DNA of 64,000 nucleotides from Bolinopsis microptera (taxonomy: Eukaryota > Ctenophora > Tentaculata > Lobata > Bolinopsidae): NCBI RefSeq assembly GCF_026151205.1, contig NC_087081.1, positions 12,606,340-12,670,339 on the forward strand. Direction: 5' to 3'. Every line of letters begins with the position of its first letter. Position 1 is the stretch's first letter. The notes below the pieces were generated by a model that was not told where the DNA came from, made no database searches, and saw only the letters and a list, made by a program, of their open reading frames with translations. Position numbers and translations under genes: made by a program. This document shows positions 22,701 through 37,700 of the stretch, piece after piece.

Positions 22701-25700
22701 TAAACCCCACCACTAGCGTCTAACCCGACACATAAGGCAGCCCCACGCAAACACACACATCACAGCCCCAAATATCCACAAAGCAGCCATGTTGGGCCAC
22801 CACAGTGAACCGGCGTCAATACCGTATCTGTTCAACACATCTGTTCCATTCTTAAAGAAACAGGGCTCCGCATCACATTCCAACTCCATACCTTCAAACT
22901 CGTTTATCATCAACATTTCAAACCCGTATCTAATCCAGGAGGTATACTTGACAGGTAGAAAGTAGACGGGGGTTGACTCGTCATATTGGTAAAGTCCTCC
23001 GAATAGGAAAAAGGGCATGATGATAGGGGCAGTGAGAGCTCCTGCTATCCTCACATCTCCAGTCCAGGCAGACAGGAACCAGCCCAATCCTGTCGAGGCC
23101 CACGAGATTCCAATACTTGCTAACACGGCTATAAAGAATGCAGAGGCAGAGTTCTTCAGACCTGTGGGAATTAGTGTTATTATTTAGTGTTGATTAGTGT
23201 TATGATGGTTAATAATAACCATTTTAATAATAATCTATTTACAGATTATGATAAAGTAATTATAAGTAAATAATAAGTTGATTATATTTGAGCTAATATT
23301 TCAAATTAAAATCAAAACATTATAAAATAACGTAGAATCGGGTACCTATCATGAAGTAGCAGATAGCGAGCTGCATAAGAGGAAGTCCCAGTAAATAAGG
23401 AATCTCTGCTATGATCTTGGAGAGAAAATACGGAACAGTGGTGTACATTCCGTTCTGGTATTCCCTTTTCACAACAGGCAACTCAAGAGGAATTGACATG
23501 GTTTGGATAAACACATTCCCAAACGTGAAGTAGACAACTATGTTGAAGAGAACTCCACTTTTGTTCTGAGCTGCGGTCTGATCGTTCTTTGTATCGTAGT
23601 AAGCAAGACCACACAGCAGTCCCACTATAATAGTCTGCACTATCCTTGTCCTAGTGTAAGCAGGGTTCCTCACTGTGTTCAGGAAACTTCTCTTGAAATT
23701 CTCAGCCACTTGCCGGAACGTAGAGGACCTAATATGGTCTGGGTTGGGTTCCTTTCTGTTAAACCCGTCCAAACACTGCCCGATAGTTTCTAAAACCTTC
23801 TTGTAATCATCAGAACGTTTGTAGAAGGCTATGAGGTTCTGACACCTAGCCCGACACATCTCCTCGTTACCAGGCCGGATAGCCAGAGTGAAGATGTAGT
23901 GGTCTGCTGGGTTGTAGTTAGCAGGGCATGGCAACCCAGCTCTGGTGAAGTAGTTTAGAGCAGCTGCTGATTCCCCCATGTAAGCTATCTCTCCCTCTGA
24001 AACTAGGCACACTCTGTCGAACAAGGAGAACAACTCTGAGGTCGGCTGGTGGATTGTGCAGAGGATGGTACGGTCAGCTTTAGCAAGTTTCCCCATCAGC
24101 GTTACAATACTCTCAGCCATGAAGGAGTCCAGACCACTGGTGGGCTCGTCGATGAAGAGGAGTGGAGGATCCATAAGTAGTTCAGTAGCTACTGATAACC
24201 TCTTCCTTTCCCCTCCAGATATACCCCTCACTAGTCCTCCTGGGTACCCCACTAAGCTGTCCTGTACCTTCAGGAGCCCCAGTTTGGACAGCACTTTGTA
24301 CACTTTCTCCTCCTTCCTGAACCCTGGTGTTGCTCGATCCATCCTGAGATTAGCATGAAACATCATCACCTCCTTCACAGTCATAGTTCCGATAAAATAG
24401 TCATCTTGTTGAACGTACGCGCTGATCATCTTTAACCCCTCTCGATCCATCTCCCTACCGTTAACATTTATAGCCCCCGAACACTTCAGCTTAGATTCAT
24501 TCCTGAACGCCAGGGTATTGAGGAGAGTAGTTTTACCCGCTCCAGAGGCTCCCATGATAGCCATAAACTGGCCTGGTTCCACTATACCTGATACTCCCTT
24601 CAGAATACTGACACTCTCAGGTTCGTCTTGTTGAGGAGGCTTACAGCAGATCCTCGTGCTCTCAACTTTAGAAGTCACTGATACGTCCACCCAGGAGAGG
24701 GTTACTTTAGCAAACCTATCGAACCTGCCACCTTCTTCTAACGTTTCCACTTTGTAGGAGTCGTCTAGAAAAGAGGGAGGCGTGCCGACGTTGGCAGCAC
24801 TTTCCAAATCATAGTCAGAGTCCTCCAAAGTTACACGGGTATCTAAGGAGTTCTCCATGACAACTGGTTCTGTTTCCAGGTTATTTATCAAACTCTGTTT
24901 ATCTTCTTTTAACCCCATCACCACGTGCAGCTTCTAAAACAATGTTACTAATCAAGCTATTATTATAATTGTGAAAATCCAAGTTAGTAGTAGTAAACCC
25001 GCGATGGGGTGGCATGTGCCTCAATAAAAATATTACAATCATTTATTATTATATCAATTTATCGTTAAATATTTCAAAAATATTAATAACGTATGGTTGA
25101 TCCTTCACACTTGGTAAAATATATAAAAATAAAGTTAATCTACACTAAAGAATAAATAATCTATATTATATAAATCAACAATATTAACTCCCCATCTTCT
25201 TGTAGTCATTTATCAAAGCGGTAGAAATCCAAGTAATTTTAGTTTTAGTACGCGGTGCGCAAGGAATTTCGTTTTTAAAAAATGTGTAGGCAAGATAAGC
25301 CTAAGTGTGGCAGTGAAAATTGAAAAATAAGTTGCAGAATAAATTGCAGTGTCTGACTGTCAAATGCATTATCGCAGTTCATTTATTTGACTGCACTAAC
25401 GTTTAGGATTCTTACAGCTGTTATATTTTGCTAATATTTTGTTTAAAAGTTGTAAAGGACAAAGTTCTTGTCCGTCCACGAAAGGTTTTCTAGGTCAAGT
25501 TTTTGTTTGTCCTGTAAGTAACGTACAATGTTGTCCTTGTATGAATTAATAAACTTATCTTGTAGCTTAGGTACGTTGAAGGGAAGGATTTTGTTTATTT
25601 CGTTTATCGTGTTGTTATATAATCGTGGTCCTACGTTAGAGATGCTATAATCGGTGATCCGTAATCTGTTGAACTTAATTTCAAAATACTTTGGATTTCT

Positions 25701-28700
25701 CCTTTCCGTTTGTCTAAGCGGTGATTTTTCAAATATACTACAGATACTCGATGGTGCTACTCCCATATAAACCTTGTGCATCAAAGTTAGACAGCTTTTA
25801 GCAATGAGATTAGGAAGAGCTAAAATTCCTATTTTGTTGAAGATGGATTTTGTGTGAGATGGTAGTTTACGTTTTTCTTTGTCGTAAAAATAGTTATGAT
25901 ATTCTGAATCAGTGGCGCGAATAGCTTTCTTTTGAGCAGAGAATAAAGACTGAATAGAATTTAAAGATTTAGTACCCCAAACAGTAGCGCAGTAATACAG
26001 GTGAGATTGAATTAAACTATTGTATAGCATTTTTTGAGCTTTATTCGGAATGGAACTTTTAAGTTTCATCATTACGCCTGCATTTCTGGATATTTTAGTC
26101 TTTAACTGTTTACTAGGTCTTACGGTTTATAAGCGACCCTAGAAAATTTCTAAATTTTACACCGGGCCTAAAATGCCAATCACCTTAGCGTACACGGTGC
26201 AGGCCTAACTGTAATCCTCCGGTCCGGCAATATGAGATAAGACATGAAATTTACCTGAACTTTAAGAGCGACATGTTCCTGTATTTGCACTGCTGTACAC
26301 GGTTTCAGATTCATTGTCAAATTGAAATTTGAAATTTCCGCGAGACGAAATACAAAGTTACAACATAACTCAGATCCGAAGATCGGGTTTTACGGTATTT
26401 AGGGTGTAATATAACAGCGTGTGTTATCTACGCTACACATCATATTCACAATACGTGTTATCTTGACTTAATTGAATACTGGATATTACGGTGAAGTGGC
26501 AATTCTTACGATATGCTAGCGAACTTAAAATCTAACAGAAAATTCTAGTAATTGGGAATTCAAAATTTATATTTAATTTTATTAAATTTCTCGCCTGTAA
26601 AAATAGTACATCAGATCTCAAACAAATGACGATCATATAAACTGGCAAATAGAATCAAAAACAAATGAAGAATATTTTTCTGACGTTTTGGATATCCAAT
26701 GGTTCTGATGCAATAATCAAAATCGCCGGTAGATTTAAATAAATAGCAACAAACAGCTTTCAGGGATAAAACTAAAACTAAAAGATGGTAAAATCAGTAA
26801 TCAATCTTGAACGCTATCTTATTCTAAGGTTCTCTTATCAGTGCCTTACACGGCTTATAAAACGTTACACATCTAACACATCCAATTGCAACAACAAGGA
26901 AAACCAATGATTTAAAACTACCGTTAATCAGATAAAGATAGCGGGTTAAAGGCCGAGCTGTGGTAGTTTAAAGTTTTCCCTGTGTTTATTCTCGACGATC
27001 ACATTTAACTATCTTTATCAGGCCATGTTACTATGAGGAAGTAAGCAAGTAAAACGGTAAGGAATATCACATTTACTGAATATTGTCTCTTTACAGAGGT
27101 AACATGAAGGTTCGGTAATATTTCGTAAATAGTACGATTCCGAACCTTCCTAAACACTAATACATTGGTATGTGCGGCAAATTTGGAGACAAAAGGCATC
27201 TTAGGCACCGCAACTGGACAATTCGCCAGCACCCAGCGTAGCGTATAAGGTTATTGTTGTTGTTGTTGTTATTGTTGCATGAGATTCCTGATAATTCAAG
27301 ATTGAAACATCTTGAAGTTTAATTGTCAGAAATTTAATTCCGCACCCACTGCACTTAAACGTTGCCTCTGTATGTTTATAATGATCGGTAAATAACTCAT
27401 TAACACAGGTTCTATTACCCTGTTAAAATAACTTAGAATATGTAAAAATCATACTGAAACAGTCTAGAAAAGGTTTCGAAACAAACTCGGTCCTAAATGC
27501 AATAGTTTTAAGTTGTAATTAATATTTAAGCGAAACAAAAATTAAAACAATACTCCAACTCTCTGTTGTGTGTAATTGTTTTTACTTTTTAGATTAATTA
27601 ACTAAAAGAATAGTTAGAAATGGCTACAACAGGAAGTAAACAGAACTGTAAACCCTAGTTTTAATAAAGTTTGATCAAATAACACCGCACTTTATAACAC
27701 AGCTCTAACAATTTAAAGATTAGGTTAATTAGATTAAGTGGTTAATTAATTGCTTTATGATTTATAGTAGTATCATATATCAATTATAGAGTGATAGTGA
27801 TAATTTCATGCAGCATGTAATTGTAGCATGATTAGATTCAACAGGGTCACGTGATTGTGAATATCACCGAGATAAGCTCTCTGCCAGGGACAACATCAAG
27901 CAAATAGGCTCATGACACCTCATACTGTAATCCTTGGCCCGGGCCATGAGATACATCATTAGGACTAGATCCTGATATCGGGCACAAACGTGCGAAAGGA
28001 GTTGAATCCGTTAAATTATCATATATTCATATATTCATATATGATATTGTTGTAAAAGGACAACTAGAACACTGAATCCTAGGAATTTGTCAAATGGAAA
28101 TTTAAAAATCGAAAATCAAAAAGCTAAGATAAAAACTGAAATATTAATAAAATAACAAGTATTATCTCATGACTCATTACCTGGGTGTGATTTGACCCAG
28201 TCCGCTATTCCTTCTGCTTTGGAGATACTGTCCAGGGAAGTAGCTTGTGATGGCGGCTGTAACATCTCTGTGTTAGTTTGTTATCGGCACTGTTCAATTT
28301 TCATGTATGAATAATTGGGATATGATATCAAATATATGAACCTACAACTAACATTAAATATAGACGGGAACTTTTACGAAAATGTCAAAAAAAATTGTCA
28401 TCGATATCAAAGTCACGTGTTTTTAAACAGACTGTTGTATCCTGCAGCAACAGCGGACAAGTAACACTTACCACAAACGGTTGTATTTTGGCAACGGCGG
28501 ACACGTCTCGGCTGACAGGGGAACTTACTGACAGTTTCTTTTCCTCGACCTGGGGAGACAATATTGTCAGAATTAGAAACATGTTTTTTTACTTTTTGAT
28601 ATTGATAAGTATTTGGAGATTGTACAAAATAGTCTTAAAAGCCTGTTGTATAGCACATAACAGGACCATTTTAATCTTTATTCTAACAAGATAATGAACA

Positions 28701-31700
28701 GAAATTTAAAGGGGATCGATCTCCATATTTCCATAACTAGCCAATAAAACCGCAGAATAACAGTCAGCTGAATAAAACTAGCCAATCAGCGAGTCACGTT
28801 ACCTGAGGGAGGGAGCATTGGAACTGACTACCAGTGCAGAGTACCAGGTAATCGTACTGGACTTTCCGTCCGTTGTCCACTTCAACAAACTGCTCTGCCC
28901 GGTTTACACTCTAAGAGGGAGTTTGATCATCACTTCAAAGATAATGGTTCAAAGTTTACATTATAACAGTACACATAAATCAGATATTATACCATAGAAA
29001 TGAGTAAAATACTGTCTCTCATATTTGGTATTGGAAAACGGAGCGGCTACTATAGTTGCCACAGTGTGTACCGTCATTTTAGCGTTGACAATGTTGCAGG
29101 AAGTAGCCAGGCTGATCTTGTTCATGTACTCAGGAGGGTAGGAGAGGGAGGAGGGGAGAGATGAGGGAGCGGTGAGGGGCAACCCCTCCGGGGAGATTAG
29201 TACCAAGTTGTTGAAGTGCATGTGGGGACTGCGGAGATAAGCATTTAATATTGACCAATCAGAGCTTGTATTCTATAAGTCACGTGAATCAAACTATATA
29301 AGAGAACCTTGCTTAATGCCAAAACAAATCGTACTAACATTGAAACGAGTATTTTACATTATTTCTCGGCTGTAAATTCCATTCAAGACCAGCCATCATG
29401 GCTATTAACTGAACCCTATAATTCATGTACTAAAATATAACAAACCACAGGATAAGTGTCTCTAAGAAACTGAGCGACACATCTGATGCTCCCACCACTA
29501 CGATGCGGCTGTTGATTACCATCTTAGGCTCTAGAGTTAGCTTCCTGAGAGAGTGGGAATCAGTCTCCCAGAAACTACTGGAATATTCCTTATTTTATGA
29601 TACAAATCTGATGATATGTTAAATTCAATACTTCATTAACATGTCCTGAGCAATATCCGGTATTGGACCTGTTGATGTGGAAGAGAGCAAAGGGAGGAAG
29701 AGTTTTCAGAACGCCAGCAATAGGAACATTGTCGTAGGTGGCAGGGGGACTTCCTTTTAGTAGTTCTACTGGGTATTTGATCTGACGCCGGGGTCTAAGA
29801 AAAATACAGGGTTATAAAACTATAAGATTACAAAATATGTACATATATGATAACAAATGTAAGATGACAATATAAGATAGCAAGTATAAGATAAGAGGAG
29901 ACAGTACACGCTCCATTACCGTCAGAGGTGTTGTTTTCAGACTGAGTCACAACTGGCACTTACCTGACAGGTTGTCGTCACTACAGACTTCTAGGTAGGG
30001 ACTAGGGAGTTTCTAAAACTGCTTCTAAACCACCTGTTACTTTACTAGAGCTCATAGTGATACTAAGGATCTGCCAGAAGATGTCATGAAGAGATGCTCT
30101 TACAATCATATCGTATCACTGTTTCACTCATTTGAGTCACGTTTGGTGTACAAATTTAGATCTGTGAGAGCGTAAATTTGTTGTAAGGTGAACTTGCATC
30201 ACCGCATAGAACATCTACTCTCAGCTGAAGCCTTAATTTTACCGTGTCGAATAGATCATCATTCCAAATATTTCCAATCTTCATGAAATACTTGCGTTTC
30301 AGTATAGATTGTCAAATGGCAATGTTGTGTTTGTTTTGTGCAAATTGTAGTTCATTAATAACAGTTCCCCGCTTATGAACTAAGAATACGAACTTGTACC
30401 TCAGTCTGTGTATACAGTAACAGACGCGATACTATAAAAGTAGCAACGCCCTATCTGATCTCCTGGACACTTAGCTAGTATTTCCTTTTTGCCAACAAAT
30501 GACAGGAAATACCAATGAGTAATTACCAACGAAGCTTGAAATAGATCTTCATACAAACAATATTTACTGGGAGTAGCCCGGTTTTGTTGAGCTAATGATA
30601 ACAATAGCACAACTCTCTAGACGTTTAGGAGACTGAGTCTGTTAGAAACACCAGAGTCTTATACTAGAAGTCAATACCTGCACCGTGTTTATTTTAAGAA
30701 AGACTTATAACAAAGAGGGCTTACAAGAGACAACGATCCATGCGAATTGGGACCCATCATATTTGATATTATGTCTCTTACAACCTTTTTTCGAGTCCTT
30801 TCCCCTACCTTATAGAACTGAATGACAGCTCTGACTGCTGTTGTCCCCTCGTGTAAACAGTTAACTACGGACTAGTACTCGACATTCCTAAACCGCTTCT
30901 AAACCATCTGTTACCAATTACCATACTAGAGCTTTAGAGCTGTCGCACAGGGGCACCAACCACAAAGGACCTGTTACAAATGTCATGAAGAGACGCTCTC
31001 ACAGTCATATCATATCACATTTCACTTGTTTGAGGCTAAAAGTGATCTGTGACAGTTTCAATTTGTTGTAAGGTTGACCACCTCGCCGCATAGAACATCT
31101 GCTCTCAGCTGAACTCTGAATTTGACTGTCTGGTGTGAAATAGATCATTATTCCGATCCATTACTTGTGTATAGATTGTCATTAAATGTCTTTGTTCATG
31201 TTCCACTTTTATCAATAGATCTGGGTCAAACAATCTTGGGCTCCCCATTTATGGTTCATTGATTTATAAAAAATAACAACATTGAGGCAATTTAAATCAT
31301 GAACCGGATTTTAATTTGAATAATTTAAATCACGAATTTCTCCGAATCGTCGTCACGTGTGTGTCGTTTGTCACGTGTCACGTGTCAGTGTCACGTGTCA
31401 TATAGATTATAGATCACCTCCCCACCAGGGCACCAGTATCTAGATCTTTAGACTATGAACTAAGACTCTACACTTGGACCTGAGCCTGTAAACCAATAGA
31501 CAGTTGCAGACACCACAATAGCTGTAACCTCCTATCAGATCTCTTTAAAATTAAGTCAGTTTATTGCCAACAAATGACAGAGACTACCAATGACCAACGA
31601 TGCTTGATGTAACTTCATATAAAAAATATGTATTGGGAGTAGCCCGGTTTTGTTGAGCTAATGTTAGAGGTAACAATAGCAAAACTCACTAGCACGTCTC

Positions 31701-34700
31701 CCCTCCTGCTAAGAATTCAGCTGATGATTTGAACTGTTAAAAAGGGCGTATTTATATGTACTTAGCATTGCTCTAGTTATTTAGTCAGTCCCTTACATCG
31801 GAGCAGTATCATCCAGCATGCCTGCTTTTTGTTTGTGCATTTTTGACTTTCGAGATATAAATGTTGAGTTTATTTTACACGGTTAATCAAACTATTGCAG
31901 TTAAAACTAGTCTAACGTGTTCACTGTACCCTAACAACCCTCCAAATAGATAGCGATATTACCGAGTGAAATGTTGCTGCTGCTAACACAGCTGGTAGCT
32001 ACACTAGCTGCAGCTTCCACAGGTACTGTAAACCCCCGACTTACAGTTTGGCGACTTACTGTACCTCCTCTATTTTCACCAGACAATGTTTACTATTTCA
32101 GATTGATCTCACGTGATCCTTCAAAAGATAAATTTGATTGGCAATTATGATTTTGTGCAGAGAAAACCATTTGATTCTGAGACTTAAACATTAAAATCCC
32201 GATTTACCGTACCATTTTCCATCCCCTCAAACCATACTCCCTAGATAATATAACTCTTTGCCCTTCAGAGTGGACCACCGCCCCACTACTAGAGGAGTAT
32301 GACGAAGGATTTGACCCGGCCACCTCTACCGTACATCAGGAGTTCAACCCTAAAACCACCCTTATCAACGTCCGCATGACTATACTGCAGGATCCACTAC
32401 CTACAGAGTCACTCAGCTTCTACATCATAGTTGCTTTGTATGCTGGAGGAAACTATATCGCCGATGCTTCTATTTGGTATGAAAACTAAATAATAGTAAT
32501 TCTGATTGACCAGATTATTAAGTCCCTCTGAAGTCTGAGTCATTGATCGGTTAGTTTAAGTCACGGGACCAAAATAGAGCTATCTGATTGGTTAGTTCAA
32601 GTTACCAATATTCAGGTACGACATCAGCGAGGGGGTTATAGATGAGAGCGGACTGGAGTTGGAGTATAAGAAGTGGGACGATCTAAACAACAAAGAAACC
32701 ACGACAGATTGCTCCGACTATGATATTCTAACAGACTCCATACTAAGCACAGTGACCTGGGACCTGAGATCAGATGAATTTCTGGCCACAGTGAACGGAG
32801 ATGAACACACTAACATCACAGAGTGTGATAGTACGGAGTACACGTGGAGCAAGACAATAGAAACGGCGGGGATAGACGCAGTTATTGTCATGCTCTATGA
32901 TAGCTGGGGTGATGTGGTCCTGACCGAGTGGGTCCTGGCGGAGTACAGACTTCTTCCTAATGGTATTTATATATAACTAGCTGCTATTCTTTACCCCCTC
33001 GCTATACCCCACTTATTTTACTACCCTTGTCTGAGAGTATCCCCTCTCTCTAGTTGTCTCCCTACTTTTAGCATATCACTAAAATAAGCTCTCACCCCCA
33101 GAGTGTGCTACACTACCCTGGTTCATGATGAGAGTAACTCCTCCCGCTTCTCTACCCCTGAAGTCTGGTGAAACTGCCTCTCTGACCTGCCCTGATGTTG
33201 CCTACTCCATACAGACTGGAGACGAGTCTGTTGTTTGTGAGGGGGGCTCTGCTTTCGTCTTCAGCAAACAACCAGCTTGTTCAGCAGGTCAGTTAGATTT
33301 ATCAAATTATTGCTCGTTACTCGGCGCGACTACTTCGGCGCGAGTGAAAAAGCCAGCGACATGGCAGATAACGGTCCTTACCTCAGCAAGTCTGATCATT
33401 AAATTATAAATTCAAAAATAAAATTGGGTGACTTCATTAAAAAGTCTGATTTGAACTACAAGAGAAAGCCGGCCTCCTCCCCCCCTCCCCCCAACCCCCC
33501 AACCCCCCTTACGAACCTGATATCCTTACCACAGATATCGGCAATAACCATCCGCTTGATCAGGCGTCCCCGAAGAACCTTATTTAAACTAATTGATAAA
33601 GTCTCCCTTATCTAAACAAACCTGATCTGGACTAGATGATAAATTGTCCCTTTTCTAAACATACCTGATCTGGACTAGATGATAAATTGTCCCTTTTCTG
33701 AACATACCTGATCTGAACTAGATGATGAATTGTCCCTTTTCTAAACATACCTGATCTGAACTAGATGATGAAGAGCCTCCACAGTAGACTGGGGCTTGCT
33801 TTGTGACGTTGCACTATCGTACACGTTGTAATACATACAGCTCATCTCACACAGTCGTAAACACTCTCTGTGACACAAGTATTACTATTAGGGTCAAACT
33901 TTGAACCAAACATTTAGAGACCAATTGAAATGGTAATATTGAATATGAATATTTGGAACTACTATGTATTGATTGTGGGTATAAAATGAAATCTTTGTTC
34001 AACTTAAAATTGTTGTTTTACTTAATTAAGGAATATGAAAATTACTGAAGAAACCATTAATTTCTGATAAAAATATATACATCCTGTATATTTAGTTCTG
34101 AACACGGATAATTATCAAATTATAGGAACTCAATTATAGAGAATCACAAAAATACCTGAGGAAGAACTTGGTAAAGTTAGTGAATGTAGCAGACACAGCA
34201 CAGTGGTAGAGATGGCCATGTTCTCGAGGGGAATGTTGAGTAAAGTAGATGAAATCCTCCAGTCCATAGTGCGACCTCAGATATTCCGTATCCTAAGGTA
34301 GAACTAGCTGGTAATAATCTTCTACACATCTAAAAATAAATATAAGGAGAAAGCGCCGCAACAAATAACTGATGATACTGATAAATTAAACCAACCATTT
34401 CAGCCCTCATAATAGCAACTCCAATGATCTGTTTCCCACATTCCATTACAATTCCATAAAGTGGAGTTCCATCCTCGTCTCTCATTGCACTCAAATACTG
34501 ATTATAATCTGCTAGCACTGTACTCTTTCCTGTCAAATTTTAACAGTTAAAATTAGTAACTCAATACTTCTAAAGCAAGTCTTGACTAAACCTAATTCAA
34601 CAACTATCACTTGAAATCATATTAAAAAGTAGGTACAATTATCTCTGACTATATAAGTGTCTGAAGAAATTCATCAAATGATAATGTTTTAAAATGCCCC

Positions 34701-37700
34701 TACAGTTTTCTAAAGATTAAAATATACCAGTACAATTATTTGTCTAACCTTTGTATTTGCGGGTTATGTAACTGATTCCAGTGGTATCCTGTTCAGTACC
34801 GAACCTAACTGTAATATTCTGTAACAGAGCAGATCTGTGGAACACGTACAACTCTTGTTCTAAGGTTGATGTGGGTTTGGGTGTACACCTGAAATTTGAC
34901 CAACGTTTTTAATCACGAGAAAACCTATTTAAAGAGATCTCTATAATATTCCGTCAATGTAAAATCGTCTTGAAGCTTTAACTGAGTCTACAAACAGACT
35001 CTATAGAATAGAAAGCTTTTTACTTTTGAAGACCGCTAATCGGCTTTTGTTTAATAATTACCTTGCAAATACTTGGAGTAGCGGGAACTCAGATATTGTG
35101 TGGGGGATTGTCAGCACGCAGTAATCTTTGTCCTGAAAGAAATATTTGGTAACGATAAGAATGGTATTGGTAAAACAGATATGGCCAACAAATTGTAACG
35201 GCCACAAATCAAGAGTTCACAGATGATATCGGGAAAAGGTGAAAAAATTCGTCTTACCGGGAATCTTTTGAAGGCCTCTGTCATAAAATCAATGCTCCGC
35301 ATTTCATATCGTTCATCAATGCAGAAAAGTTGGATGCAAAACGCGGTAGGTTCCCCAAAATCTATAGGTTCAGCAGAAACAATCACTTCCTCAACTGCTT
35401 CTGCTACCTCCTCTGTGTCCTACACAAAATAAATCATTAATTTTGTGTTATATTCTTACTTCTTAGTTTAAATTAAGAAAAGGCAAGGAATTAAATAGGG
35501 TTAAATTGGACGAACGATATTCAAGCGCGGCTCACATTTCCATGGCAACCGCCCAAAAAATGTAAAGCTCACAGTAGGAAAGTTGTACGTTATTTTTACC
35601 GCGCGTCACGTTAAATCGACAAAGTAGACCCTTTTGAGTTGTTGGATCAAAACAGTGAGTGAAGATTGCATCGGTACCTTGGGCTTTTCAGATGTTTCTG
35701 ATTGAGGTTCTGAGACATGAGAGGGAGGGATTGAAACACTTCTGTTGCTGTCTGCAGCAGATACTTCTCCTTTAGAGGATTTTGCAGCTGGCCCACTTTT
35801 AAGTGATGTTTGTGATGGCACTTTACGATCTAAGGAAACTGGGGTATCAAAATTGAGAATCTATGTGTAAAGGTAGGGCTATTAACCAGCGTTTTACAAT
35901 ACTGACAAGTGACAAAGTTCATCAGTAAGGATAGAAAACGGACTTATACTTTGATAAAATGATGTACGTTTGTGTCTCAATTTCTTACCAACTGAGGATG
36001 TCTCGATATCAAGAGTTTCTTCTCTTGCCAAATCTTCGTCAACTTCATCTTCAACTTCATCTTCAACCACACTGAAAATAAAAAATTAATCAACATTTTG
36101 TGATAATGTTTCAATACGCATAAACGACAGAAGGGGCTTACATTTACATGGCACATCACAAACAGACAGACTGACAAACAGACAGACAACAAACAGACAA
36201 AAAAAACAGACATACAAACACAGCTACATACGAACAAACAAACAAACCTTTCTGACGCCACGCTTGTATTATCATCAGGGGTTTCCTCTTTCTTCTTAAC
36301 TTTGTGAAGGAAAGTGTAGGGTTTTAGCTCGAAACACTTGTTCAGCAGATCAACATCAACTTCAGTTGAAACGCACATGAACCCAATAGCCAGACCACCA
36401 ACCTTGATGAGAATACAATGTTAAAATTGTATGCCCAGCATTTTCGTCGTACGTACGTCGTACAATCGGTAAAATTTCTGACAAATCAAAATGACTGTAA
36501 ACCATGAAATCGGGAACGATACAAGTTCCACAAAGATTTTTCGAGTTCACTTTCAATTCACATTTTTTTCAATACGGGTGTAAGGCTGTCAGAATGATGC
36601 GGCTGTCAGAATGAAGTTTTTATCAAAGATCAAATTACGTTGTTAGAAACTTGATTTTGGGCATATTTAACAGGTTTGCACATACTAAAAACACAAATAA
36701 ACACTTCCATCACTGAAAGAAATGCTAAAAATGATTTATTATTGAAATATTTGGAAATACACTTTCAAATTTTGACATTGCATAAATATGAGGCAGTTTT
36801 GTGATCTTGTTGTTAAAGTTATCCCTATAAGACCTGGTACTGGTATGGTGTATCAAACAACTCTAAAAGAATGCATTCATACCCTAAAAAACCCTCAATA
36901 AACATGTGTTAACAAATTAAAACAGAAAATTCAAACGGCTGGTAGAATGATGGTATGGCGGCTGTCAGAATCATGATATTCTGCATTCAAAAAAGTTGAT
37001 CAAAAACATCAGAAACAACCGATACATAAAAGAATGTATTTATTTGTGTTTTTAGTATATGCAAACCTGTTTAATATGCCCAAAATCAAGTTTCTAACAA
37101 AGTAATTTGATCTTTGATAAAAACTTCATTCTGACAGCCGCATCATTCTGACAGCCGTACACCCGTAGATAGTCAGTATATTTATAACACATTGCACAAC
37201 TTTTCAAACAGTAAAACATCCAAACAAAGCTGGGAAGAATTGCAACTACACTAACTGAACACTAACAGAACAATCCATGGTTACAAGCTCTCTCTCATAA
37301 CTGCTTGAACTTCAAGCAGTTATGAGAGAGAGCTTGTAACCATGGATTGTTCTTCAAGTTGAAGTTGACAATAACATGCAATAAATATAATTGGGGGCCT
37401 AGTGCAGTAATTGGGGGCCAGCATTGGAAAGTTGTAGTGTGTAAAAGGTCATACTTGTCAATTAGTTCATACACACAGCTAACATAGCCCCTAGAAATAC
37501 CTCACAGCCCAATATATAAAATTTAAAAGTATACTATTCAATACGGTTGTCAGAATGAAGGTTTTCTAAATTGCGATTATTGACTTATACCAAAATGCCC
37601 GGAATGTTTGATTTGGGTAGAATAACGCTGCAGATATGTGTTAATATAATAATGATAGAGGGTCTAAAAAGATTCCTAGAGCCATGATGGAAAAATGGGG

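Noticed and set aside
27005-27232. 75-codon open frame, minus strand
   Set aside because: No similarity, splice context or family motif; of a length expected by chance in 64 kb.
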